A DNA stretch of 64,000 bases from Pseudomonas crudilactis (GCF_013433315.1 NZ_WXVV01000017.1:102027-166026), one strand, 5' to 3'; positions 1 to 11,446 are shown, counted from the first letter of the stretch. Numbers and translations: made by a program. Notes: a model not told the origin generated them from the letters alone.

Positions 1-1606
1 CGAAATGCTTGATGATCCCCCACACCGCGTTGAGCGAGGTTTGCACTGCGCCTTCGACCCACGCCGGTGTCCACGAAACGTCGTCGCCAGCGATAAAAAT
101 CCCGCGCTGTTCGGCCGGCATCTCGTCCTGCATGAAGTGCGCGTACATGCGCTGGTTGTAGCGATAGTGGCCGGGCAGGGCACCTTTGAAGGCGCCGAGG
201 AAGTACGGGTCGGCTTCCCACGACACGGTGATCGGATCGCCAATGATTCGCGCGGCGATGTCGACTTTCGGGTAGATCTTTTTCAATGCGTTCAACGCCA
301 GCTCAACGCGTTTTTCCACCGGGTGCGGCAGCATCTTCAACGCATCGCTCATCCACGAGTACGACAGGCAGATCACCCCCGGTTTGTCGTCGCCGTTGTC
401 GAACAGATAGGTGCCACGGGTCAGGCGGTCAGTGAGGGTCATGCTCATCAGGTCGCGGCCGGTTTCCGGGTCCTTGTCCTTCCAGAATGGGCGGTCGACC
501 ATCACAAAGGTTTTCGACGACTGCATGTAGCGGGTGCGGTCGAGGGCCATCCACATCTTCTGCGAGAACAGGGTTTCGTCGCATTCGATCTGGGTGGTCA
601 GCAGCCAGCTCTGGCAAGTGGTCAGTACGGCGGCGTATTCGCGGGTGTCGCCATTGTTGTCGGTGACCGCGAAGCGGCCATCCGGTGCATGGGCAATTTT
701 CTTCACGCCGGAACGCGGTGCGCCACGGTGCAGGGATTTCAGGCTGGTGCCTTCGGGCCAGTGCACGCAGCGCTCCGGCACATGCCGCCAGATGCCTTGT
801 GGGACTTGCTCGACGCCGCCGACCACCAGGTGTTGGTGATCGTCGCAGTTGGTCATCACCACGCGGAAGATTTCCAGCATCGAGTTGGGGAAGTCCGAGT
901 CCCAGCCGCCGGTGCCGAAACCGACCTGACCAAACACTTCGCGGTGATGGAACGACAGTTTGGCGAAGGCTTCCGAGGTGGCGACGAAGTCATAGAAGGT
1001 GCGGTCGTCCCACAGTGGCACCAAGGTATTCCACAGCTCTTTCAGGCGTGGCACATCGCGGTCGCGGATGGCTTGCTGGATATCGGCAAACTGCGAGCCG
1101 GCCTCCAGCGCATCCGCCCAGGCGTCAGCCACTTCCTGGAACAGTGCAGGAAGATCCGCCAGTTTCTGTGCGTAATGGGTTCTACCTTCGAGGTCGATCA
1201 CGGTGCTGCCGGAGGCCGGCGTCAGTGGGTTCGGGAAGGGTTTGGTCTCGAGACCGAGCTTGTCGACGTAGTGATAGAACGCGGTGGACGACACCGGGAA
1301 ACGCATGCCGCCGAGTTCAGCGACGATACCGTCCGTGCCGTTGAAGGCTTGTGAACGTAGACGGCCACCCAGTTTCGACGCCTCGTAAACCACTGGCTTC
1401 AGGCCAAGTTTCATCAACTCGTAAGCGGCGACCAGACCGGCAATACCTGCGCCAACGATTGCCACTTCGGCGCCGTGATTGTGTTCAGGAATGGTGCCGA
1501 GGCCGGCCGGGTGTTCGATCCAGTCGTCAAAGGCGAACGGAAAGTCCGGACCGAAAATGGTGACGGGTTTCTTACCGTCTGCAGGATGGCGATTGTTCTT
1601 GTTCAT
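1..1606 (-). CDS. davB: Lysine 2-monooxygenase (flavin monoamine oxidase family), 3' end cut by window edge
   Basis: FAD-dependent amine oxidase that oxidatively decarboxylates L-lysine to 5-aminovaleramide, the first step of the 5-aminovalerate (Dav) route; cytoplasmic. The N-terminus reads MNKNNRHPADGKK, and the dinucleotide-binding glycine motif GAGIAG lies at residues 52-57, followed by the GGR(L)RS stretch typical of the monoamine oxidase fold. The start at 1606 has an AAGG ribosome site 7-8 bases upstream. About 535 codons are visible and no stop is reached, so a short C-terminal piece and probably the amidase gene davA lie outside. The family also contains tryptophan 2-monooxygenase (IaaM); the lysine assignment rests on the Lrp-regulator neighbour and on the same gene order beside rpoD in P. 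putida. Confidence 0.85.
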   Translation of the reverse strand, partial: MNKNNRHPADGKKPVTIFGPDFPFAFDDWIEHPAGLGTIPEHNHGAEVAIVGAGIAGLVAAYELMKLGLKPVVYEASKLGGRLRSQAFNGTDGIVAELGGMRFPVSSTAFYHYVDKLGLETKPFPNPLTPASGSTVIDLEGRTHYAQKLADLPALFQEVADAWADALEAGSQFADIQQAIRDRDVPRLKELWNTLVPLWDDRTFYDFVATSEAFAKLSFHHREVFGQVGFGTGGWDSDFPNSMLEIFRVVMTNCDDHQHLVVGGVEQVPQGIWRHVPERCVHWPEGTSLKSLHRGAPRSGVKKIAHAPDGRFAVTDNNGDTREYAAVLTTCQSWLLTTQIECDETLFSQKMWMALDRTRYMQSSKTFVMVDRPFWKDKDPETGRDLMSMTLTDRLTRGTYLFDNGDDKPGVICLSYSWMSDALKMLPHPVEKRVELALNALKKIYPKVDIAARIIGDPITVSWEADPYFLGAFKGALPGHYRYNQRMYAHFMQDEMPAEQRGIFIAGDDVSWTPAWVEGAVQTSLNAVWGIIKHF

Positions 1607-1768
1607 GGCTGACCTTGCTGGCGACCCGACGCGGGATGCGCGTCTGAGTATAGGAAAAGATGCCAGCCATTCTAGGGAGCGTAGAACACGTTAATAAGAC
1701 GCAAAGTGTCGTCGTTTTGCCAGATTAACGATCAATATGACGATTAGAGGCTGCACACCGACCAAAAT

Positions 1769-1795
1769 GTGGGAGCGAGCCTGCTCGCGAAGAGG
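1769..1795. repeat. REP element, single copy
   Basis: The intergenic stretch holds one imperfect palindrome with the core GGGAGCGAGCCTGCTCGCG. The same core recurs at several other intergenic sites in this window, which marks it as a Pseudomonas REP sequence. No transposase (RAYT) gene is nearby. I see nothing else in the roughly 220 bases between davB and the regulator gene. Confidence 0.85.
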
Positions 1796-1829
1796 TCCTG
1801 AAATTCACCCGAGAAGCCCGATCAAAATC

Positions 1830-2291
1830 TTAAACCGGCTGCCCCCGATCAATCTTGCTACTCAAAATGATCGACGTCGTAGTCTTCTCCACCCCGTCCA
1901 CGCTGCCAATCTGATCCAGCAACTGATCCAGTTGCTCCGGCGAATCCGTACGCAACCACGCCACATAATCAAATTCGCCACTCACCGCACACAGCTGCTG
2001 CACCTGCGCCATCGCACTCAACCGGCGCACCACCTCTTTGCCGGAACGCGGCTGCACCTTGATCCCGACATACGCCTGCAGGCCGCCATCGACTACGCGC
2101 TGGCCCAGGCGTACGCCGTACCCGGTGATCACTTTGGCCTTTTCCAGCCGCGCCAGCCGCGACGTTACGGTGGTGCGCGCTATGCCCAATTGCCGGGCGA
2201 GCATGGCCACGCTCTCACGGGCATTGATTTGCAGAGCGGCGATCAACTGGCGGTCGACTTCATCAAGTACGGGCGGGCGAATATCTGGCAA
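1830..2291 (-). CDS. Lrp/AsnC-family transcriptional regulator
   Basis: A 153-residue regulator with an N-terminal helix-turn-helix (LDEVDRQLIAALQINAR, then the recognition segment RTTVTSRLARLEK) and a C-terminal RAM effector-binding domain (YVGIKVQPRSGKE onward). It lies just upstream of, and reads toward, davB, so it most likely controls lysine catabolism; the effector is not visible from sequence. I prefer the TTG start at 2291, because GGAG lies 7 bases before it and because a GTG start at 2327 (165 residues) would leave almost no room between the upstream terminator and the gene. Family assignment is firm; target and start codon are inferred. Confidence 0.85.
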   Translation of the reverse strand: MPDIRPPVLDEVDRQLIAALQINARESVAMLARQLGIARTTVTSRLARLEKAKVITGYGVRLGQRVVDGGLQAYVGIKVQPRSGKEVVRRLSAMAQVQQLCAVSGEFDYVAWLRTDSPEQLDQLLDQIGSVDGVEKTTTSIILSSKIDRGQPV

Positions 2292-2343
2292 GGGGCGACT
2301 CCATTGGCGCGGATCTTTGGCCTGCACATGTTACAGGCAATGA

Positions 2344-2371
2344 AAAAGCCGCGCGGATGTGCGGTTTTTTT
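2344..2371 (-). terminator. Rho-independent terminator of the acyltransferase gene
   Basis: A GC-rich hairpin (CCGC / GCGG core) is flanked by A-runs on one side and T-runs on the other, so it could stop transcription in both directions. It abuts the acyltransferase stop codon at 2371 and lies about 50 bases before the regulator start. Confidence 0.7.
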
Positions 2372-3450
2372 TACGTTCGTACAGGGAGTTGAATGTTGCG
2401 CGAGAGATTCAGCAGTTTGCGCTCTATCAACTGATAACTGCAGTAAGCAACCACCAGGACTGCCGTGTAGGAAACTGTCCAGAACAAAGTTGCATGCCAG
2501 AAGTTGTTACCGCTGAGCCCCGTCATAACCCATAGGCGCCCGCAAACACTGAGTGTCAGCACGTGCGAAAGGTACAGCGAATAGGACATATCCCCAGCTG
2601 ATTTGAGAAAACCGAATGACTTTAATCGACCTTTCGCTTCTTGCAGGGCAAATGCCAACAGTAAAAGCGTGTAACCGCCACCGATCGCAAAGGCTCGTTC
2701 CAGGGGTATGGATTGAATGACATCGGCGTCGCCGACTACATCGGTGGTCAATGCGTAGACAAGACCAGCCAGCCCAGTCAGACCCATCAAGGGAATGGTA
2801 AAAGGAGACGCAGAAGAAACCGATGAAAGCCTCAGGTATGTGATTCCCGCCAAGGCACCGAGAATGAATTCAATGGAGAACTCATGGAACATCACCCGAA
2901 GATAAGGATTTTCCGGCGTATCCGAAAAAATTGAAACGCCGATAATCGTGATTAACCACAGCGCAAACGCATGAGTTATCCGCTTGGCCGGGAGCATCAG
3001 GATCAAGGCAAATACGAGATAGAACCAGACTTCATGGATAAGTGACCAGGCGACCATTAACAACGGTAACGCCGAGTGCGGGAGCAGGAAAAATGACCAG
3101 GTCATGTCGACAGCCCCTCCCTGAGAACCGTTCACCAGTTCAGGTTTGACCTGAGCGACAAAGAAGATAGCGAGAAAATAAACCCAATAAATTGGGTAAA
3201 TTCGAAAGAATCGCCCTTTGAGAAACTCAGCAACTTCGCCCTTGAGACCGAACTTGTTACGGAAAGCGATAATCATCACAAAACCACTGATGACAAAAAA
3301 CAGATCTACACCGGTTTGTCCAAAAACAAACAGCTCCGGCAACAGGCGTTCACCTTTTACATACTTGGCATTGATGAATAGTGAGTGAAACGCTACGACA
3401 AAAAGAGCTGCCAGTCCTCTGGCCGCTTGTAGCGAGGAAAGTTTGTACAC
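2371..3450 (-). CDS. Acyltransferase 3 family membrane protein (OafA/YrhL-like)
   Basis: A roughly 359-residue integral membrane O-acyltransferase with about ten hydrophobic segments. The family hallmark is at the N-terminus (KLSSLQAARGLAALFVV followed by AFHS, with the conserved His), and the GQTGVDLFFVISGFVM block follows. Such enzymes O-acetylate or acylate surface sugars; the substrate here is unknown. I chose the GTG start at 3450 because the family motif begins right after it and AGGGA lies 9 bases upstream; an upstream start at 3519 would add an atypical extension. Base composition is clearly more AT-rich than the neighbours, and the gene sits directly 3' of a tRNA gene, both of which suggest horizontal acquisition. 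Confidence 0.8.
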   Translation of the reverse strand: MYKLSSLQAARGLAALFVVAFHSLFINAKYVKGERLLPELFVFGQTGVDLFFVISGFVMIIAFRNKFGLKGEVAEFLKGRFFRIYPIYWVYFLAIFFVAQVKPELVNGSQGGAVDMTWSFFLLPHSALPLLMVAWSLIHEVWFYLVFALILMLPAKRITHAFALWLITIIGVSIFSDTPENPYLRVMFHEFSIEFILGALAGITYLRLSSVSSASPFTIPLMGLTGLAGLVYALTTDVVGDADVIQSIPLERAFAIGGGYTLLLLAFALQEAKGRLKSFGFLKSAGDMSYSLYLSHVLTLSVCGRLWVMTGLSGNNFWHATLFWTVSYTAVLVVAYCSYQLIERKLLNLSRNIQLPVRT

Positions 3451-3573
3451 GATTATTCGTCCCTGAAGCCGACTGGCATCCTTTGCCGGCATTCTGAAAT
3501 TTACGCGACACAGACGCAAGCACGGACACGGGAACAGTTCATCCGCGTATTTCTTTCAGGCCCCAGAAACGAC

Positions 3574-3599
3574 GAAAGCCGCGCATTTGCGCGGCTTTC
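3574..3599 (-). terminator. Hairpin terminator after tRNA-Ile2
   Basis: A perfect stem AAAGCCGCGC / GCGCGGCTTT with a four-base loop lies just downstream of the tRNA gene on the minus strand. The T-run is short, so it may act in processing or termination. Confidence 0.65.
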
Positions 3600-3604
3600 A
3601 GGTT

Positions 3605-3681
3605 TGGTGGGCCCACACGGACTTGAACCGTGGACCAAAGGATTATGAGTCCTCTGCTCTAACCAACTGAGCTATAGGCCC
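3605..3681 (-). tRNA. tRNA-Ile2 (anticodon CAT)
   Basis: The minus strand folds as a complete cloverleaf: acceptor GGGCCTA pairs with TGGGCCC, the 3' CCA is encoded, the D-arm is AGCTCAGTTGG and the T-loop is GTTCAAGTC. The anticodon loop reads CTCATAA, giving CAT. The GACTCATAATC anticodon arm resembles E. coli ileX rather than tRNA-Met, so this is most likely the minor isoleucine tRNA whose C34 is changed to lysidine by TilS to read AUA. A methionine assignment is the alternative. Confidence 0.9.
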
Positions 3682-3696
3682 TCAGTAGGTCGCGGA

Positions 3697-6600
3697 TTAT
3701 AGCGACGGTTTCTCGGCTGTGCTATCCGAAAAATCCGATACGGCAATACGAAGAAACGTTGCAGCGAATTCTTCAGGTGGCAGGGGCAGGCTGACGATAT
3801 AGCCCTGGATCTGTTCGCAGCCCTCGGCCGCGAGGAATTGTTGTTGCGCCTGGGTTTCCACACCTTCTGCGATCACGGTGAATTGCATGCTGCGGCCCAG
3901 GGCGATGATGGCTCGGACAATCGCCGCATCGTGGGGGTCGTCGGGCAGCCCGCGGACGAAGGACTGGTCGATTTTGAGGATGTCCAACGGCAGGCGTTTC
4001 AGGTAACTGAGTGAGGAGTAGCCGGTGCCGAAGTCGTCGATTGCCAGTTGTACGCCCAGGTGCTTGAGTTGATGCAGCACCGACAATGCCTCTTCAGCCT
4101 GACTCATGATGAAATTTTCGGTAATTTCCAGTTGCAGTAAATCTGGTCTGAGGCGGTTTTCCTTAAGCAGTTGTTCAATGCGCCCAAGCAGATTGGGCTG
4201 GCGTAGTTGCGCACCAGCGAGGTTGACTGACAGTGGCCCGAGGCTGTCGTAGATCTGGTTCCATTCGAACATCTGCCGGCAGGCAGTCTCCAGCACCCAG
4301 TCGCCGATCTGCAGGATCATCCCGTTCTCTTCGGCCAAAGGAATGAAATGCTCTGGCGGCACTTCGCCAAAGGTCGGATGACGCCAGCGAATCAGCGCTT
4401 CGGCGCCGACCAGGCTGTGATCTTCGAGGCTTATTTTCGGTTGGTAGTAGAGGAACAGCTCATCACGCTCGATGGCGCGGCGCAATTCGTGCTCCAGTGC
4501 CACGCGTTCGATGGCTTGCGCTGTCAGATCGCGGGTGTAGCTCTCGACGCGATTGCGACCTTTGGCTTTGGAGCGGTACATCGCCGCATCGGCGTTTTTG
4601 ACCAGAGTGGCCACGTCGCAACCGTCGCGCGGATAGAGGCTGGTGCCGATGCTGGCGCTGATGAAAAACTCGTGTTCGCCGGCCTGGAACGGCGCACCGA
4701 AGCAGTTGAGCAGTTTCGTGGCGAGATTGTCGGCGTCACTGGCTTGCTGCAGCCCGGGGAGCAGAATGATGAATTCGTCACCGCCCAGGCGGGCAACGGT
4801 GTCGATGTCGCGCAGCTGTTCTTTCAGGCGCACGGCGATGCCCTTGAGCAGCAGATCGCCGACCGGATGGCCGAGGCTGTCGTTGATGTGTTTGAAGCGG
4901 TCAAGATCAAGGAACAGTACCGCGCCCTGACCGCCGTTTTCTTGCTGACTGTTCAGTGCCATCAGCAAGCGGCTTTCGAACAACGTACGGTTCGGCAGGC
5001 CGGTGAGCGGGTCGTGGTGAGCCTGATAATCGAGTTTGGCCTGTGCATGCTTGAGGCTGGAGATATCGGCAAATACTGCGACAAAGTGGGTGATGAATCT
5101 GTCGCGGTTACGTACGGCGCTGATGGTCAGCCAACTGGGGTACAACTCGCCGTTTTTTCGCCGGTTGGAGATCTCGCCTTGCCAGTGACCTTCGTCGGTC
5201 AACTGGTGCCACATCGCCGCATAAAACGCGCTGTCGTGCAGGCCTGAAGCGAGCAGGCGCGGTGTGTGGCCGAGTGCTTCGCTTTCGCTGTAGCCGGTGA
5301 TCTCGGTGAAAGCCCGGTTGACTGCGCTGATGTGCTGTTGGGTATCGGTGATCAATACACCTTCGGCTGTGCTTTCGAATACAGTCGCGGCCTGTTGCAA
5401 CTTTTCCTGCATCAGATGGCGTTCAGTAATGTCCCGGGCGATGGTCAGCATGCAGTCTTCGTCACCGATCGGTAGCGGACGGGCGGACACTTCGCAGAGG
5501 CGGATCTGCCCGTCACTGCGGCGGATATGACAGCTGAAATCACGGACAAAGCCGTCGCGATGCAGCAGGTCGAGCATCTGCTTGCGTTCGTTGAGGTTGA
5601 CCCAGATTCCCAGGTCCAGTGCCGAGCGATCCACCGACATCGCGCTGTTGAAGCCGGTGATGCGGCTGAAACCTTCGTTGACTTCCAGCAGCAGTCCGTC
5701 GCTTTGACGCGACAGCAGCAGGCCGTCCGGCGACGCATGGAATGCCTTGGCAAACTTCTCTTCCGACGTCTGCAGTTGCTGTTGGGTTTCCTTGAGTTGG
5801 GAGATGTCGCGCACCACTACAACCAGCGCTGGTGTGGTGTCGAGGTCGAACGGTTCGGCGGAGATCAGTCCGGTGAACACTTGACCATTGTTGCGCCGGA
5901 AGGGCATTTCCAGGTTGCGGATGCTGCCAGCCTGCAAGCGCTGCAACAGCCCGGGCCCAACGCCGGGAATGCCCCAGATATTCAAGTCAGTAGCAGTTTG
6001 GCCGATGACGTCCTCGGCTTTCAGTCCGATCTGCTCCTCGAACGCCTCGTTGACTTCCAGCAAGCAGCCGTCGGAGAGTCGCGCAATCACCAGAATGTCC
6101 GGGCATTGCTGGAACACCGAGGCGAATTTCTGCTCCGACAGACGCAGGGCTTCTTCGGTGCGCTTGGTTTCGCTGATGTCGATCATCAACCCGCGCATCA
6201 CCGGTTCGTGGCCGTGTTCGATCAGGCTGACGATGTCGCGCACCCACAGGCAGCGACCATCGGCTGTGATCACTCGGTAATCGAGGCTGTGATCACGCCC
6301 GGCCAATACTTCGTGATCGCAAAAGCTTTGGGCGCGGGTAAGGTCCGCCGGATGGATGATGTTGCGCCAGAACCCTGGAATCAGCCAATGCGCCAGCGGA
6401 TAGCCGAGCAGGTCTTCGGCGTGCGGCGAAACATAGCTGTAGGTGAAGTCGCTCATTCGCGCTTCCCATGCAATGGCTGACAGGCTCTCCACCAGGCCGC
6501 GATAGTGATATTCGCTGCTGCGCAGTTCCTGTTCGAGGTCAATGCGTCGGGCGATCTCCGAGCTCAGGCGGCGATTGATACGGATCACCACCGCCAGAAT

Positions 6601-7443
6601 GATGACTAGCAATACCAGACCGGGCAAGCCGTAAATCAGAAGATCAGACCAGAATGTCCGATGATCGAGGACGTTGCCCACCCAGTGCTCTTGAATGCTG
6701 CTGATTTCAGCCGGGGTCATATCGGCCAGGACTTTGTCCAGAATCCCCACCAGCATTTTGTTGTCACGGGGCACGCCCATTGCCAGTTGGTAGCGATACG
6801 GGGTTTCACCGCTGACGTACAAGCCGTCAAGTTTCAACTGGCGCAAGCTCCAGACGCTGGATGCAAGGTCGCCGACCACGGCATCCACTTCATCGGTCGC
6901 CAGTGCCTGCAATGCTGAACTGACGTTGGGCATGGCGACCAGATTCAGATCCGGATGGTGGGTACGCAGCAATTCGTGAGGCGCGTAGTTTTCCACCACG
7001 GCGATCTTCAGACCGTACAGATCATCGAGCTTGCGCGGTTGTACACCGCCGATGTGAGCGAGGATGACAATCGGGAAGTCGAGATAAGGGCGGGTGAATG
7101 ACAGATAGGTCTGGCGCTCCGGTGTGGACATGATCCCCGGCAACAGGTCGATCTTGCCCTGTTTCACCTGTTCCAGCACAACCGTCCAGCTCACCGGCTC
7201 AATAGGGGTGAGCTTGATTGCCAGGCGTTGGCGAATGACATCAATGTAATCGGACGCCAGCCCTTGATAACGGTTTTGATCGTCACGAAACTCAAACGGC
7301 GGCCACGACGCGTCCACGCCGAGGCGCAAGTCCGGGTGAGCCGCCAGCCAGCTACGTTCTTCATCGGTCAGAGTCAGCGCGTCAGCCGTTGCGGTCCAGG
7401 TCATCAGTGACAGCAAAAAAAGCACGGACGCCAATCTGGGCAT
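3697..7443 (-). CDS. rmcA: Membrane-bound c-di-GMP sensor protein: periplasmic binding domain, PAS repeats, GGDEF, EAL (RmcA)
   Basis: A 1248-residue inner-membrane protein. Order of parts: signal peptide (residues 1-22), periplasmic SBP_bac_3 (Venus flytrap) domain about 35-265, a transmembrane helix about 268-290, four PAS domains between about 300 and 810, GGDEF at 887-891 and an EAL domain whose EAL motif is at 1015-1017. The I-site RDID lies five residues before GGDEF. The EAL domain keeps EITEN, DDFGTGYSS, KIDQSFV and AEGVET, so phosphodiesterase activity is likely. The architecture and the position beside rpoD match P. aeruginosa PA0575 (RmcA), which lowers c-di-GMP in response to cellular redox state. 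I start at 7443 because a clear signal peptide begins there; a longer in-frame extension lacks one. Confidence 0.9.
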   Translation of the reverse strand: MPRLASVLFLLSLMTWTATADALTLTDEERSWLAAHPDLRLGVDASWPPFEFRDDQNRYQGLASDYIDVIRQRLAIKLTPIEPVSWTVVLEQVKQGKIDLLPGIMSTPERQTYLSFTRPYLDFPIVILAHIGGVQPRKLDDLYGLKIAVVENYAPHELLRTHHPDLNLVAMPNVSSALQALATDEVDAVVGDLASSVWSLRQLKLDGLYVSGETPYRYQLAMGVPRDNKMLVGILDKVLADMTPAEISSIQEHWVGNVLDHRTFWSDLLIYGLPGLVLLVIILAVVIRINRRLSSEIARRIDLEQELRSSEYHYRGLVESLSAIAWEARMSDFTYSYVSPHAEDLLGYPLAHWLIPGFWRNIIHPADLTRAQSFCDHEVLAGRDHSLDYRVITADGRCLWVRDIVSLIEHGHEPVMRGLMIDISETKRTEEALRLSEQKFASVFQQCPDILVIARLSDGCLLEVNEAFEEQIGLKAEDVIGQTATDLNIWGIPGVGPGLLQRLQAGSIRNLEMPFRRNNGQVFTGLISAEPFDLDTTPALVVVVRDISQLKETQQQLQTSEEKFAKAFHASPDGLLLSRQSDGLLLEVNEGFSRITGFNSAMSVDRSALDLGIWVNLNERKQMLDLLHRDGFVRDFSCHIRRSDGQIRLCEVSARPLPIGDEDCMLTIARDITERHLMQEKLQQAATVFESTAEGVLITDTQQHISAVNRAFTEITGYSESEALGHTPRLLASGLHDSAFYAAMWHQLTDEGHWQGEISNRRKNGELYPSWLTISAVRNRDRFITHFVAVFADISSLKHAQAKLDYQAHHDPLTGLPNRTLFESRLLMALNSQQENGGQGAVLFLDLDRFKHINDSLGHPVGDLLLKGIAVRLKEQLRDIDTVARLGGDEFIILLPGLQQASDADNLATKLLNCFGAPFQAGEHEFFISASIGTSLYPRDGCDVATLVKNADAAMYRSKAKGRNRVESYTRDLTAQAIERVALEHELRRAIERDELFLYYQPKISLEDHSLVGAEALIRWRHPTFGEVPPEHFIPLAEENGMILQIGDWVLETACRQMFEWNQIYDSLGPLSVNLAGAQLRQPNLLGRIEQLLKENRLRPDLLQLEITENFIMSQAEEALSVLHQLKHLGVQLAIDDFGTGYSSLSYLKRLPLDILKIDQSFVRGLPDDPHDAAIVRAIIALGRSMQFTVIAEGVETQAQQQFLAAEGCEQIQGYIVSLPLPPEEFAATFLRIAVSDFSDSTAEKPSL

Positions 7444-7539
7444 AACGCTCTCGTTATGGCTCGGGGATGATTGTTTCGAGTGTAGACGGGGTATGCGGGG
7501 GAGGGGTGTTGCGAAGGATTTAATCTGCCATATAAACAA

Positions 7540-7563
7540 AACCCCCGGCCTGGGCCGGGGGTT
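7540..7563 (-). terminator. rpoD transcription terminator
   Basis: A nine-base-pair perfect stem CCCCCGGCC / GGCCGGGGG with a two-base apparent loop is followed on the minus strand by TTTTGTTT. It lies directly after the rpoD stop codon. Confidence 0.9.
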
Positions 7564-7569
7564 CTGGTA

Positions 7570-9414
<1,845 letters not shown>

Positions 9415-9481
9415 AACACCCTATCCACTGAAGGTCTTGGCGGGCAAAAAACAAGCCGAGGATTATACCTGAGCTATGACC

Positions 9482-11446
9482 TCACGCGCCAGTTGAGGTC
9501 GGGTTTGATGCGGAAACATTGCGACTTAATAGGTCGCGCAGTTGGTTTTTCTCTTCAATGCTCAGTTCGCTTTGACGCGCTTTCCTGAGCAACTGTTCCA
9601 GATTTCGCTCGCGTTGGCGGGCTGACAAGCTAGTAATGGTGTCGAAAAACTGTTGTTCAAGGTTATCTCCGTCAATCAGCCATTCCTTTTCTGCCAGTGC
9701 CTTGAGCAGGCGACCCTGTTCAGTGCCGTGCCATCGCGCGATCAACTGAAATGAGTTTAGCTTGGGATTCTTCTGTACGGCTTCGAGCAGCGCCACAAGC
9801 AACTGGGCGTTGGTCTGATTTTCGTCCGCAATGTGTCCGGCGTCTTCAACGCGCTCGGCCAATTGCGGGTGATGCAGCAAGGTGCGCAGGGCGGTCAGGG
9901 TCGGCGATTCGACGCCGATCGGCGTGCGCGGGCGTTGTTGGTCACGATCGCCGCCACGCTTGCCGTTTTTGTCCCAGGGCTTCTTGTCCCACTTCTTGCC
10001 GCCGGCGCCGGGTTTCTTTGGCGTCCACTCCTGCTGCGGCACATACATGTCTTGTGCCTGCGGCTGATGGTAGTCGCTGTAGTCCGGCATTGCGTCGTAA
10101 TCGATGCCAGGATCGTAGGCGGGCGGCGCTTCCTGCGGCGCATTTTGTGCGAGCTGGCTGACAGTTTCGCTGCTCAGGCCGGTGATTTCGGTCAGGCGCT
10201 GACGCATCAGGATACGCAGGTTGGCGCCCGGCACTTTGTCGATCAACGGTGCGGCGAGGGTAGCCATATGGGCCTTGCCTTCGAGCGAGCGCGGGTCGGC
10301 CTCTTCGGTCAGTTGCTGGAAGAAATAATCCGCCAGCGGTTGCGCGTGCTGATTGATCCGGGCCTTGAAGGCGTCAGTGCCTTCGGCGCGCACCAGGGTA
10401 TCCGGGTCTTCGCCTTCCGGCAGGAACAGGAATCGCGCCCGGCGCCCATCCTGCAGGCTCGACAGCGTTGCTTCCAAAGCTCGCCATGCGGCGTTACGGC
10501 CGGCCTGGTCGCCGTCGAAACAGAACAATACGTTCGGTACGACGCGGAACAGACGCTTCAAATGTTCTTCGCTGGTCGCGGTGCCCAGCGTCGCGACGGC
10601 ATTCTTCAGGCCTTGCTGGGCGAGGGCGATGACGTCCATATACCCTTCGACGACAATGATTTCGTCGAGGTTGCGGTTGTTCTTGCGCGCTTCATAAAGG
10701 CCGTAGAGCTCCTGGCCTTTATGGAAGACCGGGGTTTCCGGTGAGTTCAGGTACTTCGGCTTGTCGTCGCCGAGTACGCGGCCGCCGAAAGCGATTATCC
10801 GCCCACGGGTATCGCGGATCGGGAACATCACGCGATCGCGGAAGCGGTCATAGCGTTTGCCGGTTTCGGCGTTCTCGATCAGCAGGCCGGCGTCGATCAT
10901 GGCTTTTTGCTGAAGTGTGTCGCTGCTCAAGTGTTTGAACAGGTTGTCCCAGCCCGGCGGCGCGAAGCCGAGACCGAAGTCGCGGGCGATTTCGCCGGTC
11001 AGGCCGCGGCCCTTGAGGTAATCCACGGCAGCCTTGCGGGCGGGATGGCTCTTGAGCGCCTGCTTGTAAAAGTCAGCGGCGGCGTTGAGCAGCGGGTAGA
11101 GCGGCGAATCGGTCGGTTGCCGTGGCTTGCGCTCGCGGCCGCTTTCTTCGCGGGGAATTTCCATGCCGGCGGCTTTGGCCAGATCTTCAACAGCCTGGGG
11201 GAAATCCAGGTTGTCGTGATCCATGAGAAAACCGAGGGCATTGCCGCCGGCGCCGCAGCCGAAGCAGTAGTAGAACTGCTTGTCGGGGCTGACGCTGAAT
11301 GACGGGGTTTTCTCTTTGTGGAACGGGCAGCAGGCGGTGTAGTTCTTGCCGGCCTTCTTCAATTGCACGCGCGAGCTGACCACGTCGACGATGTCGGTGC
11401 GGTTCAGCAGGTCGTCAATGAAGCTCTGGGGTATCAGCCCGGCCAT
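9482..11446 (-). CDS. dnaG: DNA primase
   Basis: A 654-residue primase that makes RNA primers at the replication fork with DnaB. The N-terminal CHC2 zinc finger has Cys40, His43, Cys61 and Cys64; the Toprim domain contains VVEGYMDVIAL and FDGDQAGRNAA; the C-terminal region matches the DnaB-binding domain. A low-complexity linker rich in Pro, Lys and Gly (near residues 460-510) separates core and C-terminal domain. It is the middle gene of the macromolecular-synthesis operon. Confidence 0.98.
   Translation of the reverse strand: MAGLIPQSFIDDLLNRTDIVDVVSSRVQLKKAGKNYTACCPFHKEKTPSFSVSPDKQFYYCFGCGAGGNALGFLMDHDNLDFPQAVEDLAKAAGMEIPREESGRERKPRQPTDSPLYPLLNAAADFYKQALKSHPARKAAVDYLKGRGLTGEIARDFGLGFAPPGWDNLFKHLSSDTLQQKAMIDAGLLIENAETGKRYDRFRDRVMFPIRDTRGRIIAFGGRVLGDDKPKYLNSPETPVFHKGQELYGLYEARKNNRNLDEIIVVEGYMDVIALAQQGLKNAVATLGTATSEEHLKRLFRVVPNVLFCFDGDQAGRNAAWRALEATLSSLQDGRRARFLFLPEGEDPDTLVRAEGTDAFKARINQHAQPLADYFFQQLTEEADPRSLEGKAHMATLAAPLIDKVPGANLRILMRQRLTEITGLSSETVSQLAQNAPQEAPPAYDPGIDYDAMPDYSDYHQPQAQDMYVPQQEWTPKKPGAGGKKWDKKPWDKNGKRGGDRDQQRPRTPIGVESPTLTALRTLLHHPQLAERVEDAGHIADENQTNAQLLVALLEAVQKNPKLNSFQLIARWHGTEQGRLLKALAEKEWLIDGDNLEQQFFDTITSLSARQRERNLEQLLRKARQSELSIEEKNQLRDLLSRNVSASNPTSTGA

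Noticed and set aside
2038..2343. A 101-codon plus-strand frame across the Lrp regulator
   Set aside because: It is a shadow of the regulator gene.
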